Assembly: GCA_025506515.1 (NCBI GenBank)
Contig: CM046444.1
Location: forward strand, 121,155,930-121,219,929
DNA from: Flaveria trinervia
Taxonomy: Eukaryota > Streptophyta > Magnoliopsida > Asterales > Asteraceae
Direction: 5' to 3'
DNA length: 64,000 nucleotides
The first letter of the stretch is position 1, and each line of letters begins with the position of its first letter. A program made the position numbers and the translations under genes. Shown one piece after another: positions 46,135 to 56,752 of this stretch. A model generated the notes under the pieces. That model was given only the letters and a program-made list of their open reading frames with translations, ran no database searches and was not told the DNA's origin.

Positions 46135-48944
46135 TGTTCTTCACAGATAACAAGTGCAGGTTTATAGAGATAGAGATGACAGAATATCAAAGGCAATTTG
46201 AAAGAGTTTGATAATCAATATAGTATGAGAAAGAAGTTGATATAGGTGTGATTTTAGGGTGATAATCAAGGTTGCAGAAAAGGGTACAGGAAAAATATAT
46301 GCTTGTAACTAAGTTATGGTTTCTTTTTCTTTTTTTTTTCAAAGTTTTTAGAAATACAGCAAAGCTGCAGAAATAGGTGGCTAAAAATAGAAAATAATGA
46401 AGTAGGAGGGGTGAAAGTTATTAAATTGCGGAAATATTTCTGCATGTTTAGTAATTATTAAATATATTATATACTTTTAATAATAAAGACTTTTGTTTAT
46501 AGAAAGTTTCTGTTTACACACTTTATAATTGGTGTAGTGAAATTGCAGCAAAAGGTTGTAAACTGTGCATTTGTGGTTGTATGTTGCAAAGATATAAGCA
46601 TAATTTGTGAAAAATGTTAAAAGTTAGGTTCAATTGGTGGTGGTTTATGTTTTATAAAACTGAAAATGATTTTCAATAATTTTCATTTTATCGTTATTAG
46701 TATTTAATCTTTCTACTAAAATACATGCCAATATAATAATATTATAATCGTATTTAGTTTAATTTCTACATATCAACCAGATGATACTCACATATTTCAG
46801 TTTCAGTTCCTAGGAAGTTTTTATTTTATATTTTACATTTTAGTTATTTCATAAACATTTTACGAACAAACGTTTCATTAGAGATGGATATTGTTGTTTT
46901 TGGCAAAGTTGTAAAAATTGTAACTTGTGCATTGACATTTGTACATTTCTAAATCATGTATTAAAGCTTAAGTATGCTGAATTGGATTTGTTTGTAACTT
47001 CTTTTGGTCCTCAACTCACAAATTGTATGCTAAAATAAATGCTTTGTTACGTATGGTTTCGTTTTCAAAGATCGAAAATTCATAAGGTCAAACATATATA
47101 ACGCAACTTGCATTTAGAGGTGTAGACGAGTTGAGTCCTTGTGATGTAATCGAGATTGGCCTATTGAATAATTAATATTATTAAATAATAAAACAAGCCT
47201 AGTATGAGTCAAGCACTATCACATAAAATTTCTTAAAAATTCAACTCGAGTTTTAAAAATAAAACTGTAAATACAACACATACATCAAACTCGTGTGTTG
47301 TATTTAAATAGAACAATAAGTAAACAGTTTGATTTTTGCAAAACATAATTAAAAGGACAAACACATAAATACAAATATTAAAGTGACATATGGGCCCACT
47401 TGAAACCCAAACTAAACCAACATATGGGCCCATAAAGCCTACGAGCCCGTTTACTTTATTAGACAACAAATGAGATAGTCATCGGGAGATACAAATTTTA
47501 TTATATTCTTTTTGTTTAAAATAAAAGTCGTGACACACCAGATTTTGCCTCTAGAAAGCACAAACGTTTGGTGAGACATTTCGATATTATTTATTCTATA
47601 TAAAATCATGTAAGATTCTCATTTCTTGTTGTCGTTGAACGTGCGGTATTATAAAGAATTAGCAACTTACAAATCTAACGAAAAGCTGATATTTATATCA
47701 ATGACTCGTTTTTATGTATTTTATTCAAAAGTAATCCTATTTAGTGCATCCTTGTCGTTCCTCATATAATCTGTTATATATAAACAGATATAACACAAAT
47801 TTATCTCTGAATTCGTATGTTATATCTTTGCAAACAGCGATAGTGAGTTAAAACAATGATCTTTGTATCATTAAGTCTCTAGCAAAGTCCCTTTTAGGTG
47901 TTATAGACTTCGTGTCTATGAAATCTTCTTCCTCGTGTACGTTGGTTTAGTAGCTAAAGACTAACGAATATGTGTGCCCATGCATGCGAAATCATTGTTC
48001 GCTATCAGAATATACACGTAGGCACGCGCGCACATGTGTGTATATATATTATAATATTGAAAAAAGAGTAATCTAAAAACATATTATGGGATGGGGTGGG
48101 AGACATAATAAGACCAACGTGTGCAGGATAATTATAGGAGACAAAGTTCTTCTTAATTGAGTGTAAAGGGACAAGTTTGTGTGCATGCATTGTTTTTTTA
48201 TCTCTTTCTAAAAGTACGCAATTAACGTGGATGTTATAAATTTTATTAAAATATAGAATTCTATATTAAATAGTTTTTACTTTCTTTATTATTTTTGTAA
48301 ACATAAATTATTATTTTATACAGTCTATTATTATTCTGTTAATGATGTTAGACATTCGATTAAGTTGGGCATCATGTAGAAATGAGTATATCTTTTTGCT
48401 GTCATTCAACGTAGACGGATGCTTATATGTCAGACCAAAATCCAGGTGTCTAATCGGTTTGTATTCTTATTCAAATTGTTTTCATTTGAACTAGTGAAGT
48501 GCGATAAACTAGTTATACAAAATATACCAGCTAATTTTTTCCTCAGACTAGTTAATGGTTAATTTAGCTTTCATATATTAATTTAACTTCCCAAAATCAC
48601 ACATTTCTATCAAAACATAAGCTATCTTCATACTTTGTTTTAAAATATATACAGTTTAAGTCAAAGTAAACCATTAAAATGAATAATTTGATACATGGTA
48701 TAGTTTAAAAACATTAATGCACCCACTAATAGATGTCCTCTAAATCCTTTATCATGTATACCACCAAATCTACAAATGAATTATTGTATCATATACGACT
48801 TTAAACATTATAATAATAATAATAATAATAATCTGAGTTTGTTGATAAAATATTCAACATGTTTTCTACACCTTTGAATTTTGAGGGTCAATTATGTATA
48901 TTTTGCTTAAAGGACCAATTTTTGACAGTATATGAGAAATACAG
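46135..48944. other. Intergenic
   Basis: 3' flank of the CCCH gene, then AT-rich DNA. Two TATGGGCCCA words (47389 and 47422) look like TCP / site II motifs but have no gene beside them. An (ATA)n run lies at about 48810-48832. Confidence 0.4.
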
Positions 48945-49028
48945 ATGGAGAAGCGTGTGGGTCATAGTCTTCTGGATTCTTATCTCCCTTGTTCGGAGTG
49001 TTTGAATTTTGAGATTTGGCACTTTATG

Positions 49029-49091
<63 letters not shown>

Positions 49092-49299
49092 TGTATGTAT
49101 GTATGTATGTATGTGTATGTATGTATGTATGTATGTATGTATGTATGTATGTATGTATGTATGTATGTATGTATGTATGTATGTATGTATGTATGTATGT
49201 ATGTATGTATGTATGTATGTATGTATGTATGTATGTATGTATGTATGTATGTATGTATGTATGTATGTATGTATGTATGTATGTATGTATGTATGTATA
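49029..49299. repeat. Compound microsatellite (TA)n(TATG)n
   Basis: About 34 bases of TA repeat pass into about 235 bases of TATG repeat with a single slip (ATGTGTATG near 49110). The near-perfect array yields spurious MYVC open frames in three phases. Confidence 0.97.
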
Positions 49300-49488
49300 C
49301 TCTTCTTTTAGACTTATGAATTTATATACTTTTGTTAGATTATTAATAATCTTATTTGATTACATTTTGACATTTAATAAGCAGGGTTTGTCCATCAATT
49401 AATATAAGTTTGGTTGGTTATAGCTTTGTTCAACTAATTAACTAGTTGTAATGGTAATTATTACAACAAAATATTGTAGGTTTAAATT

Positions 49489-49526
<38 letters not shown>

Positions 49527-49533
49527 GTATATA

Positions 49534-50084
49534 GGTAAGGGATCAAATGAGAACTAGTTTTTTTTGTAAGAACTCTAAGAACCAATCTCAATCACTAGTT
49601 CTCAATAGCAAAATTGTAATTAACAAAAACAAATTTAAAAAATTTATAAATCAAAAAATAACATAAAAATAAAAACACAAAAATTTTCCCCAACTTTCCT
49701 CTTTCATAAACAAAATATAAAAAAATTTATAGAAAATAAAAAAAATTCCTGTTTAACGAAATTCGTTTTACACATGTGTAATATCGGATTTACACATGTG
49801 TAAATCCAGTACTACACATGTCTATAACTAGATTTACACATATGTAAACAATGGATGTACGATTTTTTTAGAAAAGTATATCAATATGGTAGCCGTTGGA
49901 AAGATAAAAAATACTGAATTTTATGATAAATTTTTTTTGAAAAAATGATATCGTGAAAAAAAGTTACGAACGTTTAAAAAAAAGGGAAAATGGCATGTGT
50001 TTTGAATGTGATAAAAAATGAGTGACTGAGATTGGTTCCTAGAGTTCTTACAAAAAAAGATAGTTCTCATTTGAACCCTCCCCT
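49534..50084. mobile_element. Mutator-like MITE with long terminal inverted repeats
   Basis: About 60-bp inverted ends: left GGTAAGGGATCAAATGAGAA..GTAAGAACTCTAAGAACCAA, right TTGGTTCCTAGAGTTCTTAC..TTCTCATTTGAACCCTCCCCT. Flanked by ATGTATATA (49525-49533) and ATGTGTATA (50085-50093), a 9-bp duplication with one mismatch, as Mutator-like elements make. The middle has four TACACATGTGTA-type palindromes (49770-49855). Non-coding. Confidence 0.85.
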
Positions 50085-50093
50085 ATGTGTATA

Positions 50094-53000
50094 TATATAT
50101 ATATGTGTGTGTGTGTATATATATTCGGTAAAGTTATAGTTTGCCTCAAGTAATCAACTAGTGATACCATCAAATATAGTGTTTTCCATCAATTATTCTA
50201 ATGGAAGTAAGAAAATGATGTCATTTATCAAACTTGACAAATGTTTACTAAGAATAAAGAAGCTGATCTCAAGCACGTTAATGATAATATGGGTTTAACT
50301 AGGAGCAACTTCTAGTAGGGATCAAAACACACAAAATAATCATGTTATAGGTTGTAATATCTAAACCTGTTTGATAAACAACATCATGTTAACTAGTGGT
50401 GTTCTAAATGACCGGTACAAAAAAACATGTTTCGTCTCATTTTTTTCAGATGTACATGCTATATTTAATTTGATTTATACACGCCACTGGTATATTCATA
50501 TTTCTTGTACATATTTGTGTATACAAAATAGTGAAAATAACATACAATAATATCAATTAGCATTTAGCATCCCATGCATACTTCACAATAGTGACAATAA
50601 CATACAATAATATTATTACCATCCCATGAATGCTTATTGTGGTCTACTCGTTCATTTGAAAGAACAATACATGTGAAAAATCTTTGAGAAATCCAATGGA
50701 CGGACATTTTAATCTTGAAATGTGAATTACAACCGACACTGTTTTAATACCAACTGATTATTAGTGTCTGGTTCTTAATTTATATTTTACCTCACATCCA
50801 GTCTTCTTTGCGTTACACGTTTAAACAAGTGCACACCTGACACCTCTAGTGAGGAGAGGTGACTTTGGCAACGTTGGTATGTCGAGTAGGACAAAGACTA
50901 GTGAGGAACCAACATTTTTAAAACAAAATTAACAACTATAAATATTTATGTATATTTATTAATATATTTAAAACAATTAAGATGACATTTAACTATGCTA
51001 TTATATCTATCAAAATTTTTACTTTAAACGAATATTTAGAAGAAAAAAACATATCATTATCATCATTGTATCCATTTAACATATATCAACATCACACTTC
51101 TTTTTATACATGTCAACTTATCTCCTGTTTAAAGTTTAATCATTTTATTAATCACTTAAAATATGACCATTTGATAATTTTAAATCAAAACACACATAAT
51201 AAAAATTCCGATTAGATCAACGTAGGTATGCCCCCAAGTGGTAGTTTCGTATGAAGGCACTATGACATCATGATCACATATTGAGTTATGCAACTTGCAA
51301 TTTAATTAATGGAAGAGTTATATGATAAATATTAAATAGTCAAATTTTCTTGATTTGTTCACATGTTAGCATGTGTTACATGTAACATGAAGTTCAAGTA
51401 TTTGCTAATTAACAAAATCAAATGTTTATTTCCACAGTTACATATACAAAATACTTTATCAAATAAATAAATGCATTATATTTTTTTTAAAGTATAATAG
51501 AGTAAAGGTGGGTTGTAAGATAGAAAGGATTTAAAGCTTAGAATAAAATTAAAGTGGTTTATTTGAAAGTGAATATGTGATAACCATTTGTGTTATCAAA
51601 TGGTCCACCATGGGAAAAAGCTTATTTGATGAAAGGGATATATCATGGTATGTATTGGTTGATGGCATTTTAGTTTCTTAATTTATTAAGACTATATTAT
51701 ATTATAAAATCATTCAGTGCTTCATTTTAATATCTTTTAAAATCTATATGGTCCATATATAACATCTAATGTTGATTTCATAATTTATTTAATATAGATA
51801 GTCATGATGCTATTGAATCTATCATTTGATTATATATGAAAATGGGGAATGAGTATAAATTTTATCTTATATGGTTAAAAAATTAAAATTTATTTGTCAG
51901 GTTTTATGGTTTAAAGTTTAGTTTTTTTTCTTCTTATTTTAACATTACAAATTTTAGTTTCTCTATTGTATTAATATTTATGATTATAAGTATAAAAAAA
52001 TGAAGCACTTTGTTATGATATTGACTATCTGAAGTATTAAATCTTTATAGCCATACCGGTTATAAATTTTAGTTTACATATGAAATAACACCTTCTTATT
52101 AATTACATAATTATATTTTTATAGCCAAAACAATTGTACTGTAATTTTTTTTGTCGTAATCATATGTCAAGTTTGATGCATCATCAAAAATGGTATAAGA
52201 AATGTTAGTTACTTATAACTAGATTGATCACAAAGATCTTTGCTTACTTTTGAGTTCGCAATCTCACTTGACGGTAAGCACCATGTGGTAAACGACGAAT
52301 CAAGAGAAAAACATACATCACATCGGATGTTATCTTTTTTGTTGGTTGAACACAAATTGTCAAATGTATAGCATGGGTTCACTTGGTGCCAATAATATTG
52401 TTTGGCCTTTATAATCATGAAAGAACAACAATTCATTCTTTGGTAGCATAAGAAACCAAAACCTGTTGTTTGCAAACGCATGCTTAGACGTAAATATCTC
52501 AATGTTATATTATATATGTGTGTGTTAAATTAATAAAAAATGGATATTATGTTTTAAACGTGTAGAATAATCTGGATCAATGATCTAACCATTTCAACAA
52601 TAGAAATAAATTACAATTAAGACAGTTACAAAAAAACCAATATTGAAAAAACTCTACAAATTTGGGTGAATAATATTATAAAAATTCTATTATGTAAAAA
52701 ATGTTAATATGCTCCCACTAACAACCGGCGACACGTTGTATCGTACCGAAAACAGCATAGCAACAAGCACTCGTTAAAAGTAAAACGCACCGAACTCGCA
52801 TCAAACATGAATACGGATATAGACCGCGGGGATCGAGTGATCGACCCTAGGGTTACACTTATCGCATATTCCTACGAGTTAAGCTATACGCCTGAAGACA
52901 AAAGTACAAATATTTGGTATATAAATGGTATTATTATTCAAATTTACCAGTGAAGGATCATCATTCTAAACTCTACTGTAGTCACAATAATTGTCTTTCT
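50094..53000. other. Intergenic
   Basis: AT-rich DNA; no gene, RNA or repeat family recognised. The minus-strand frame at 52209-52502 has no recognisable domain. Confidence 0.4.
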
Positions 53001-53215
53001 TCTCAAAGTAATCATCTTCTTTGCTCCCTTTATACCTCATCTGTGTTGGAGTGTACTTTAAACCCAAGTAATATTCCTTCGTAAATCGATCAACAAATCC
53101 ACTAATTTCATGTCAACTCACAGTAATCACCACTTCAACCACTCACAATGCCTTCTTCTTCATCTGTTTGCACACCTCTGACCTCAAGATTTCATCTTTA
53201 ATGGTGTTTCGCAAG

Positions 53216-53342
53216 GTAAATTTCCTCTATACTGTTTTTAAACCAAATTCACCATCTGGGTATGAGTCTTTTGTCAATTTTATACTGTTTTTGATCTTGA
53301 TTTTGAGCAATTTGAGCAATTTGAACATGATTTTGTTTTCAG
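53216..53342 (+). other. Predicted 5'-leader intron of the GRAS gene
   Basis: GCAAG-GTAAAT donor and TTTGTTTTCAG acceptor frame 127 bases of T-rich DNA just before the coding exon. An intron in the leader is common in PAT1-branch GRAS genes. Confidence 0.55.
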
Positions 53343-53362
53343 GTTGAAGAAATTGAAGGCGT

Positions 53363-53374
53363 ATGCAACTGTAA
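53363..53374 (+). promoter_or_regulatory. Four-codon upstream open frame
   Basis: ATG-CAA-CTG-TAA ends 18 bases before the main ATG at 53393 and would lie in the mature leader if the predicted intron is removed. It could lower translation of the main frame. Confidence 0.4.
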
Positions 53375-53392
53375 TTCGTGACGAATTCTTCA

Positions 53393-54856
53393 ATGCAAGC
53401 GTCTGAAGACACTAGATCCATCATATCCAACGCGTTTTACCATCAACCGCTGCAAGAATTCGATGAATCATGTAACCCCCAATTTCAATTTCTAGATAAT
53501 TTCCACCATGGGAGTAATTTCTTCCCCAAATCGGAACCCTATTGCACCCTCGAATCATCATCCGCTAACGGCAGTTGTACCACCATGTACTACTCACCTT
53601 CCACTCTATCTTCATCACAGATAGAATCACAATCTCCTGATGACAGTGATTTCAAGAACAAATTGAGGCAATTGGAGACTGTAATGCTCGGAGATTCCGA
53701 TTTCGATGTCGCCGGAAATGGGAAATTGTTCGCCGGAGGTGTTGTGGACTCGCCGGAAGTTGAACTGTGGAAGGAGATGATTGTTGGGTTTCCGACGCCG
53801 GACTTGAAGCAAGTCCTCATTGCGTGTGCGAGGTCGGTTTCGAACAACGATTTGTTGAACGCGCGGTTGCTGATTTCGGATCTCCGGCAACGGGTGTCGG
53901 TTGCCGGAGATCCGGTACAGCGGTTAAGCGCGTACATGTTGGAAGGACTTGTAGCTCGGCTCTCGGCTTCCGGGAGCACAATCTACAAGTCCGACTTCGC
54001 GTTGAACACGCATATGTTGTACGAGATTTGCCCATATTTCAAGTTCGGGTACATGTCGGCCAACGGGGCGATAGCCGAAGCGATGAAGTACGAGAAACAA
54101 GTTCACATCATCGACTTCTATATCGGAAATGGGAGTCAGTGGGTCCCGTTGATCCAAGCGTTTGCGAAAAGACCTAGTGGTCCCCCGCATATCCGGATAA
54201 CGGGACTGCACGAATCCCCAAACGGGTTGAGTAAGCAGGGTAAAAGGCTTTGTAAGGTCGCACGAGCTTACAATGTGCCTTTTGAGTTTTGCACGGAAAC
54301 CGGGCTGGAAAGTGTTCGTCCCCAGCCCGGTGAGTCTTTAGCTGTTAATTTCGCTTTTGTGTTACACCGAATGCCTGACGAGAGTGTCAGCATCCGGAAC
54401 CATAGAGACCGGGTGCTGAGGCAAGTAAAAAGCATGAGCCCGAAAATCGTAACCCTAGTTGAACAAGAATCCAATACAAACACCGCCCCGTTTTACCCTC
54501 GGTTTCTCGAGGCTCTCGACTACTACAACGCAATGTTCGAGTCGATAGACATTACACTCCCACGTAACCACAAAGAAAGAATAAACGTGGAGCAACATTG
54601 TCTGGCCCGGGATGTAGTAAACATAATAGCGTGCGAGGGAAACGAGCGGGTCGAACGCCACGAACTTCTGGGTAAGTGGAAGCTACGGTTTAGTATGGCG
54701 GGGTTTAGCCCCTGTCCGATGAGCCCGATAGTGAACCAAACGATCAAACGACTACTAAAGAACTATAGCGAAAGATATAGGTTTGAAGAAAGAGATGGAG
54801 CTTTGTATCTTGGCTGGATGAATAGAGATTTAGTTGCTTCTTGTGCTTGGAAATGA
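53393..54856 (+). CDS. GRAS transcriptional regulator, PAT1 branch
   Basis: Nuclear plant regulator; PAT1-branch members act in phytochrome and stress signalling. One coding exon, 487 residues. I take ATG 53393 (MQASEDTRS) as start because the open frame upstream has no ATG and branch members begin similarly. Order: Ser-rich variable region to about 90; KNKLRQLETVMLG, a branch motif; leucine heptad I from about 135; VHIID at 237-241; a second leucine-rich region (GKRLCKVARAYNVPFEFC); the PFYRE region (NFAFVLHRMPDESV, NTAPFYPRFLEALDYYNAMF); and the SAW end (RDGALYLGWMNRDLVASCAWK). The stretch after VHIID reads DFYIGNGSQW rather than the usual DFQIAQGSQW, and the segment after ITG is shorter than in PAT1. 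It may be an SCL21/SCL13-type paralogue. The frame is intact. Confidence 0.93.
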   Translation: MQASEDTRSIISNAFYHQPLQEFDESCNPQFQFLDNFHHGSNFFPKSEPYCTLESSSANGSCTTMYYSPSTLSSSQIESQSPDDSDFKNKLRQLETVMLGDSDFDVAGNGKLFAGGVVDSPEVELWKEMIVGFPTPDLKQVLIACARSVSNNDLLNARLLISDLRQRVSVAGDPVQRLSAYMLEGLVARLSASGSTIYKSDFALNTHMLYEICPYFKFGYMSANGAIAEAMKYEKQVHIIDFYIGNGSQWVPLIQAFAKRPSGPPHIRITGLHESPNGLSKQGKRLCKVARAYNVPFEFCTETGLESVRPQPGESLAVNFAFVLHRMPDESVSIRNHRDRVLRQVKSMSPKIVTLVEQESNTNTAPFYPRFLEALDYYNAMFESIDITLPRNHKERINVEQHCLARDVVNIIACEGNERVERHELLGKWKLRFSMAGFSPCPMSPIVNQTIKRLLKNYSERYRFEERDGALYLGWMNRDLVASCAWK

Positions 54857-55029
54857 TCAAATGTATCATGTTTTTAGCTTCTAAGTTGGTACTTATTGTA
54901 ACCTTAAACAAGTTCTTAATGAATCAAAGATTATATATTAATCCACACTTAATCTGCTTTCTTCTTGTGTTTGTTTCGTTTACCAAAACAAAAGTAAAAA
55001 TCGGTCACTATTCACTACAACATTAAGTT

Positions 55030-55103
55030 TTACAGGTATCAATGTGATGGTTATTATTATATACTGTGTGACAGTATAGTAATCATCACACTGACACCTG
55101 TAA
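55030..55103 (+). repeat. 74-nt near-perfect hairpin downstream of the GRAS gene
   Basis: Arms TTACAGGT.TCA.TGTGATG.TTA and their inverse CATCACACTGACACCTGTAA pair with three mismatches and one five-base bulge around a short GTG loop. A CACTA-like CACTACAACATTAAG lies just left (55014). It may be a tiny MITE or transposon end; a small-RNA precursor is possible but unsupported. Confidence 0.7.
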
Positions 55104-56094
55104 TTAATACGAGTTTAAAAATCTATTAATATAGATTTCTTAACTCGAGTCATGACAAAAGAAAAAGAGTCAACATGTCGATGGACAGCATCATACATGT
55201 TTATGTTTTTGTTTGTTTCACATGAGCACTACAATCCAGCAACACGAAGCAGAATAAAGGTTTGACCAGAAATGGGTCAACATCAAACTTTGATACAACG
55301 ACAGACAGAGCCCCATGTGTGAGCTTATCGGAGAGTTAAATGTCTTATTGGACTGGTTTGACGGTGCCGTCCAAATTGGTCAACACCAGTGCACCAACCA
55401 CCAACCCATGGTCCACTAAATTCATGACAACCGAACAGTGGCGTGACAATGTTTGGAGCATCAAAACTTCATCACAATATATTGACGGGATAACGCGTGT
55501 TCATGGGTCAGGTCGAGTCGAGTCAGCCTAATCATTTTGATTTTAAATATGTTTTGTTTTAGAACTGGTTGAGTCAGGTTAGGTTATATCATTAAAAGTG
55601 TAAGACCAAAAGAAGTATCGCGTCAATCTTTACTGTACTCATTTTATTTCACATAAATTATAGAGTTGTACACATTATAATATAAGGTACAAAATTATAA
55701 GTGTTAACTTGTTATTTTGTTAATAGTAACACTCAATAATGTAAGTGTCCCATGAGGCATGGGTTACCGGCTAACCGACGTGTAAATTTTTTTATCTAAG
55801 TACTCTTTAAACATGTTACCAGTAATAAAATAAATGTCTAATCATGTCATTCATGGCTTTCCTTACGGTACCCCAACACATGGTTCGTTCACAAATGATA
55901 CATAATACCATGCTTCTATAAACGAAATGGGGTTGTGGTTCTTGTTTACTTGGTTTGCTAAAAATTTGCATGTTGAAATGGGTTCGTCTTTAGGGTTCAT
56001 AATGTTAAAAAATTGGCGGCCGTGCTTTTTGTGATTCAACCTAACACATTCACTATTACATTCCACTAACATGATGGCACAATAGGTTTAAAAA
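55104..56094. other. Intergenic
   Basis: Nothing recognised. Confidence 0.4.
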
Positions 56095-56328
56095 AATGAA
56101 AAAAAGAGTAATAAACGGTTTGGACCTGGTTTAAACCCGACTCAAATAATAATGGGCAAAACGGTTTGGAGTTTGGTCCCAGTTCAAATCATGTGGTATT
56201 TAGGAACTTTAAACCAGTATCAAACCGAAAGTTTAGTCCCAAAACCAGATCAGGTTGTACTAAAACCAGTTAAGATACCGGGCCGGAACCGGTTTCAATC
56301 TTCGACCTGGTGTTTTCACCCACCTCTA
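56095..56328. mobile_element. Truncated hAT-type MITE
   Basis: The right end TTTTCACCCACCTCTA is the inverse of the TAGAGGTGGG start of the 28909 element. The body carries AAACC / GGTTT words (AAAACCAG, ACCGGTTT). The expected left terminus and a copy of the following GTGGTGTC were not found. Confidence 0.5.
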
Positions 56329-56752
56329 GTGGTGTCATTAGTGTTGCGAACATATGTTACAAAGTTTGGTTGTTATTATTGGGTTTGTTGCTTTTTGTGA
56401 ATGGAGATTGTAAAATTACCGGGCTGCCAGAAAATGTGGACCAATGTTGTTTTACTTGGTTTCTGGACTGATAATAGTGGGCCTTGGAGAATTGGGTTGG
56501 GTTGCTGATTAATTTGGAATGACTAAAGCAACCGGACTAACACTGTTGCTGTTGCAAAGATTGATGGGCTGTTTGTGTTAAGCTGTAAAGATAAATGTTG
56601 TTTGTAGGATGACCTTATGACTTTCTAAAATAAAGGTAATAGGTTGGAGTTTCATTATGTGCAATATGCTTCAAGTGGACCAAGGGTTTTACCACAGTGG
56701 ACCTTTGGATGGTGGGTTTCCCTTAGAATGGTGAGCGAGCCGGGTCACCAGC

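Noticed and set aside
47385..47435. TATGGGCCCA pair as a gene promoter
   Set aside because: No coding frame or transcript-like sequence begins on either side.
48945..49402. Three long MYVC-repeat open frames
   Set aside because: Direct products of the (TATG)n microsatellite, which lacks stops in all three forward phases.
53590..54747. Several long open frames on both strands over the GRAS gene
   Set aside because: Shadows of the GC-richer GRAS coding sequence; none has a recognisable domain, and the plus-strand frame at 53378 does.
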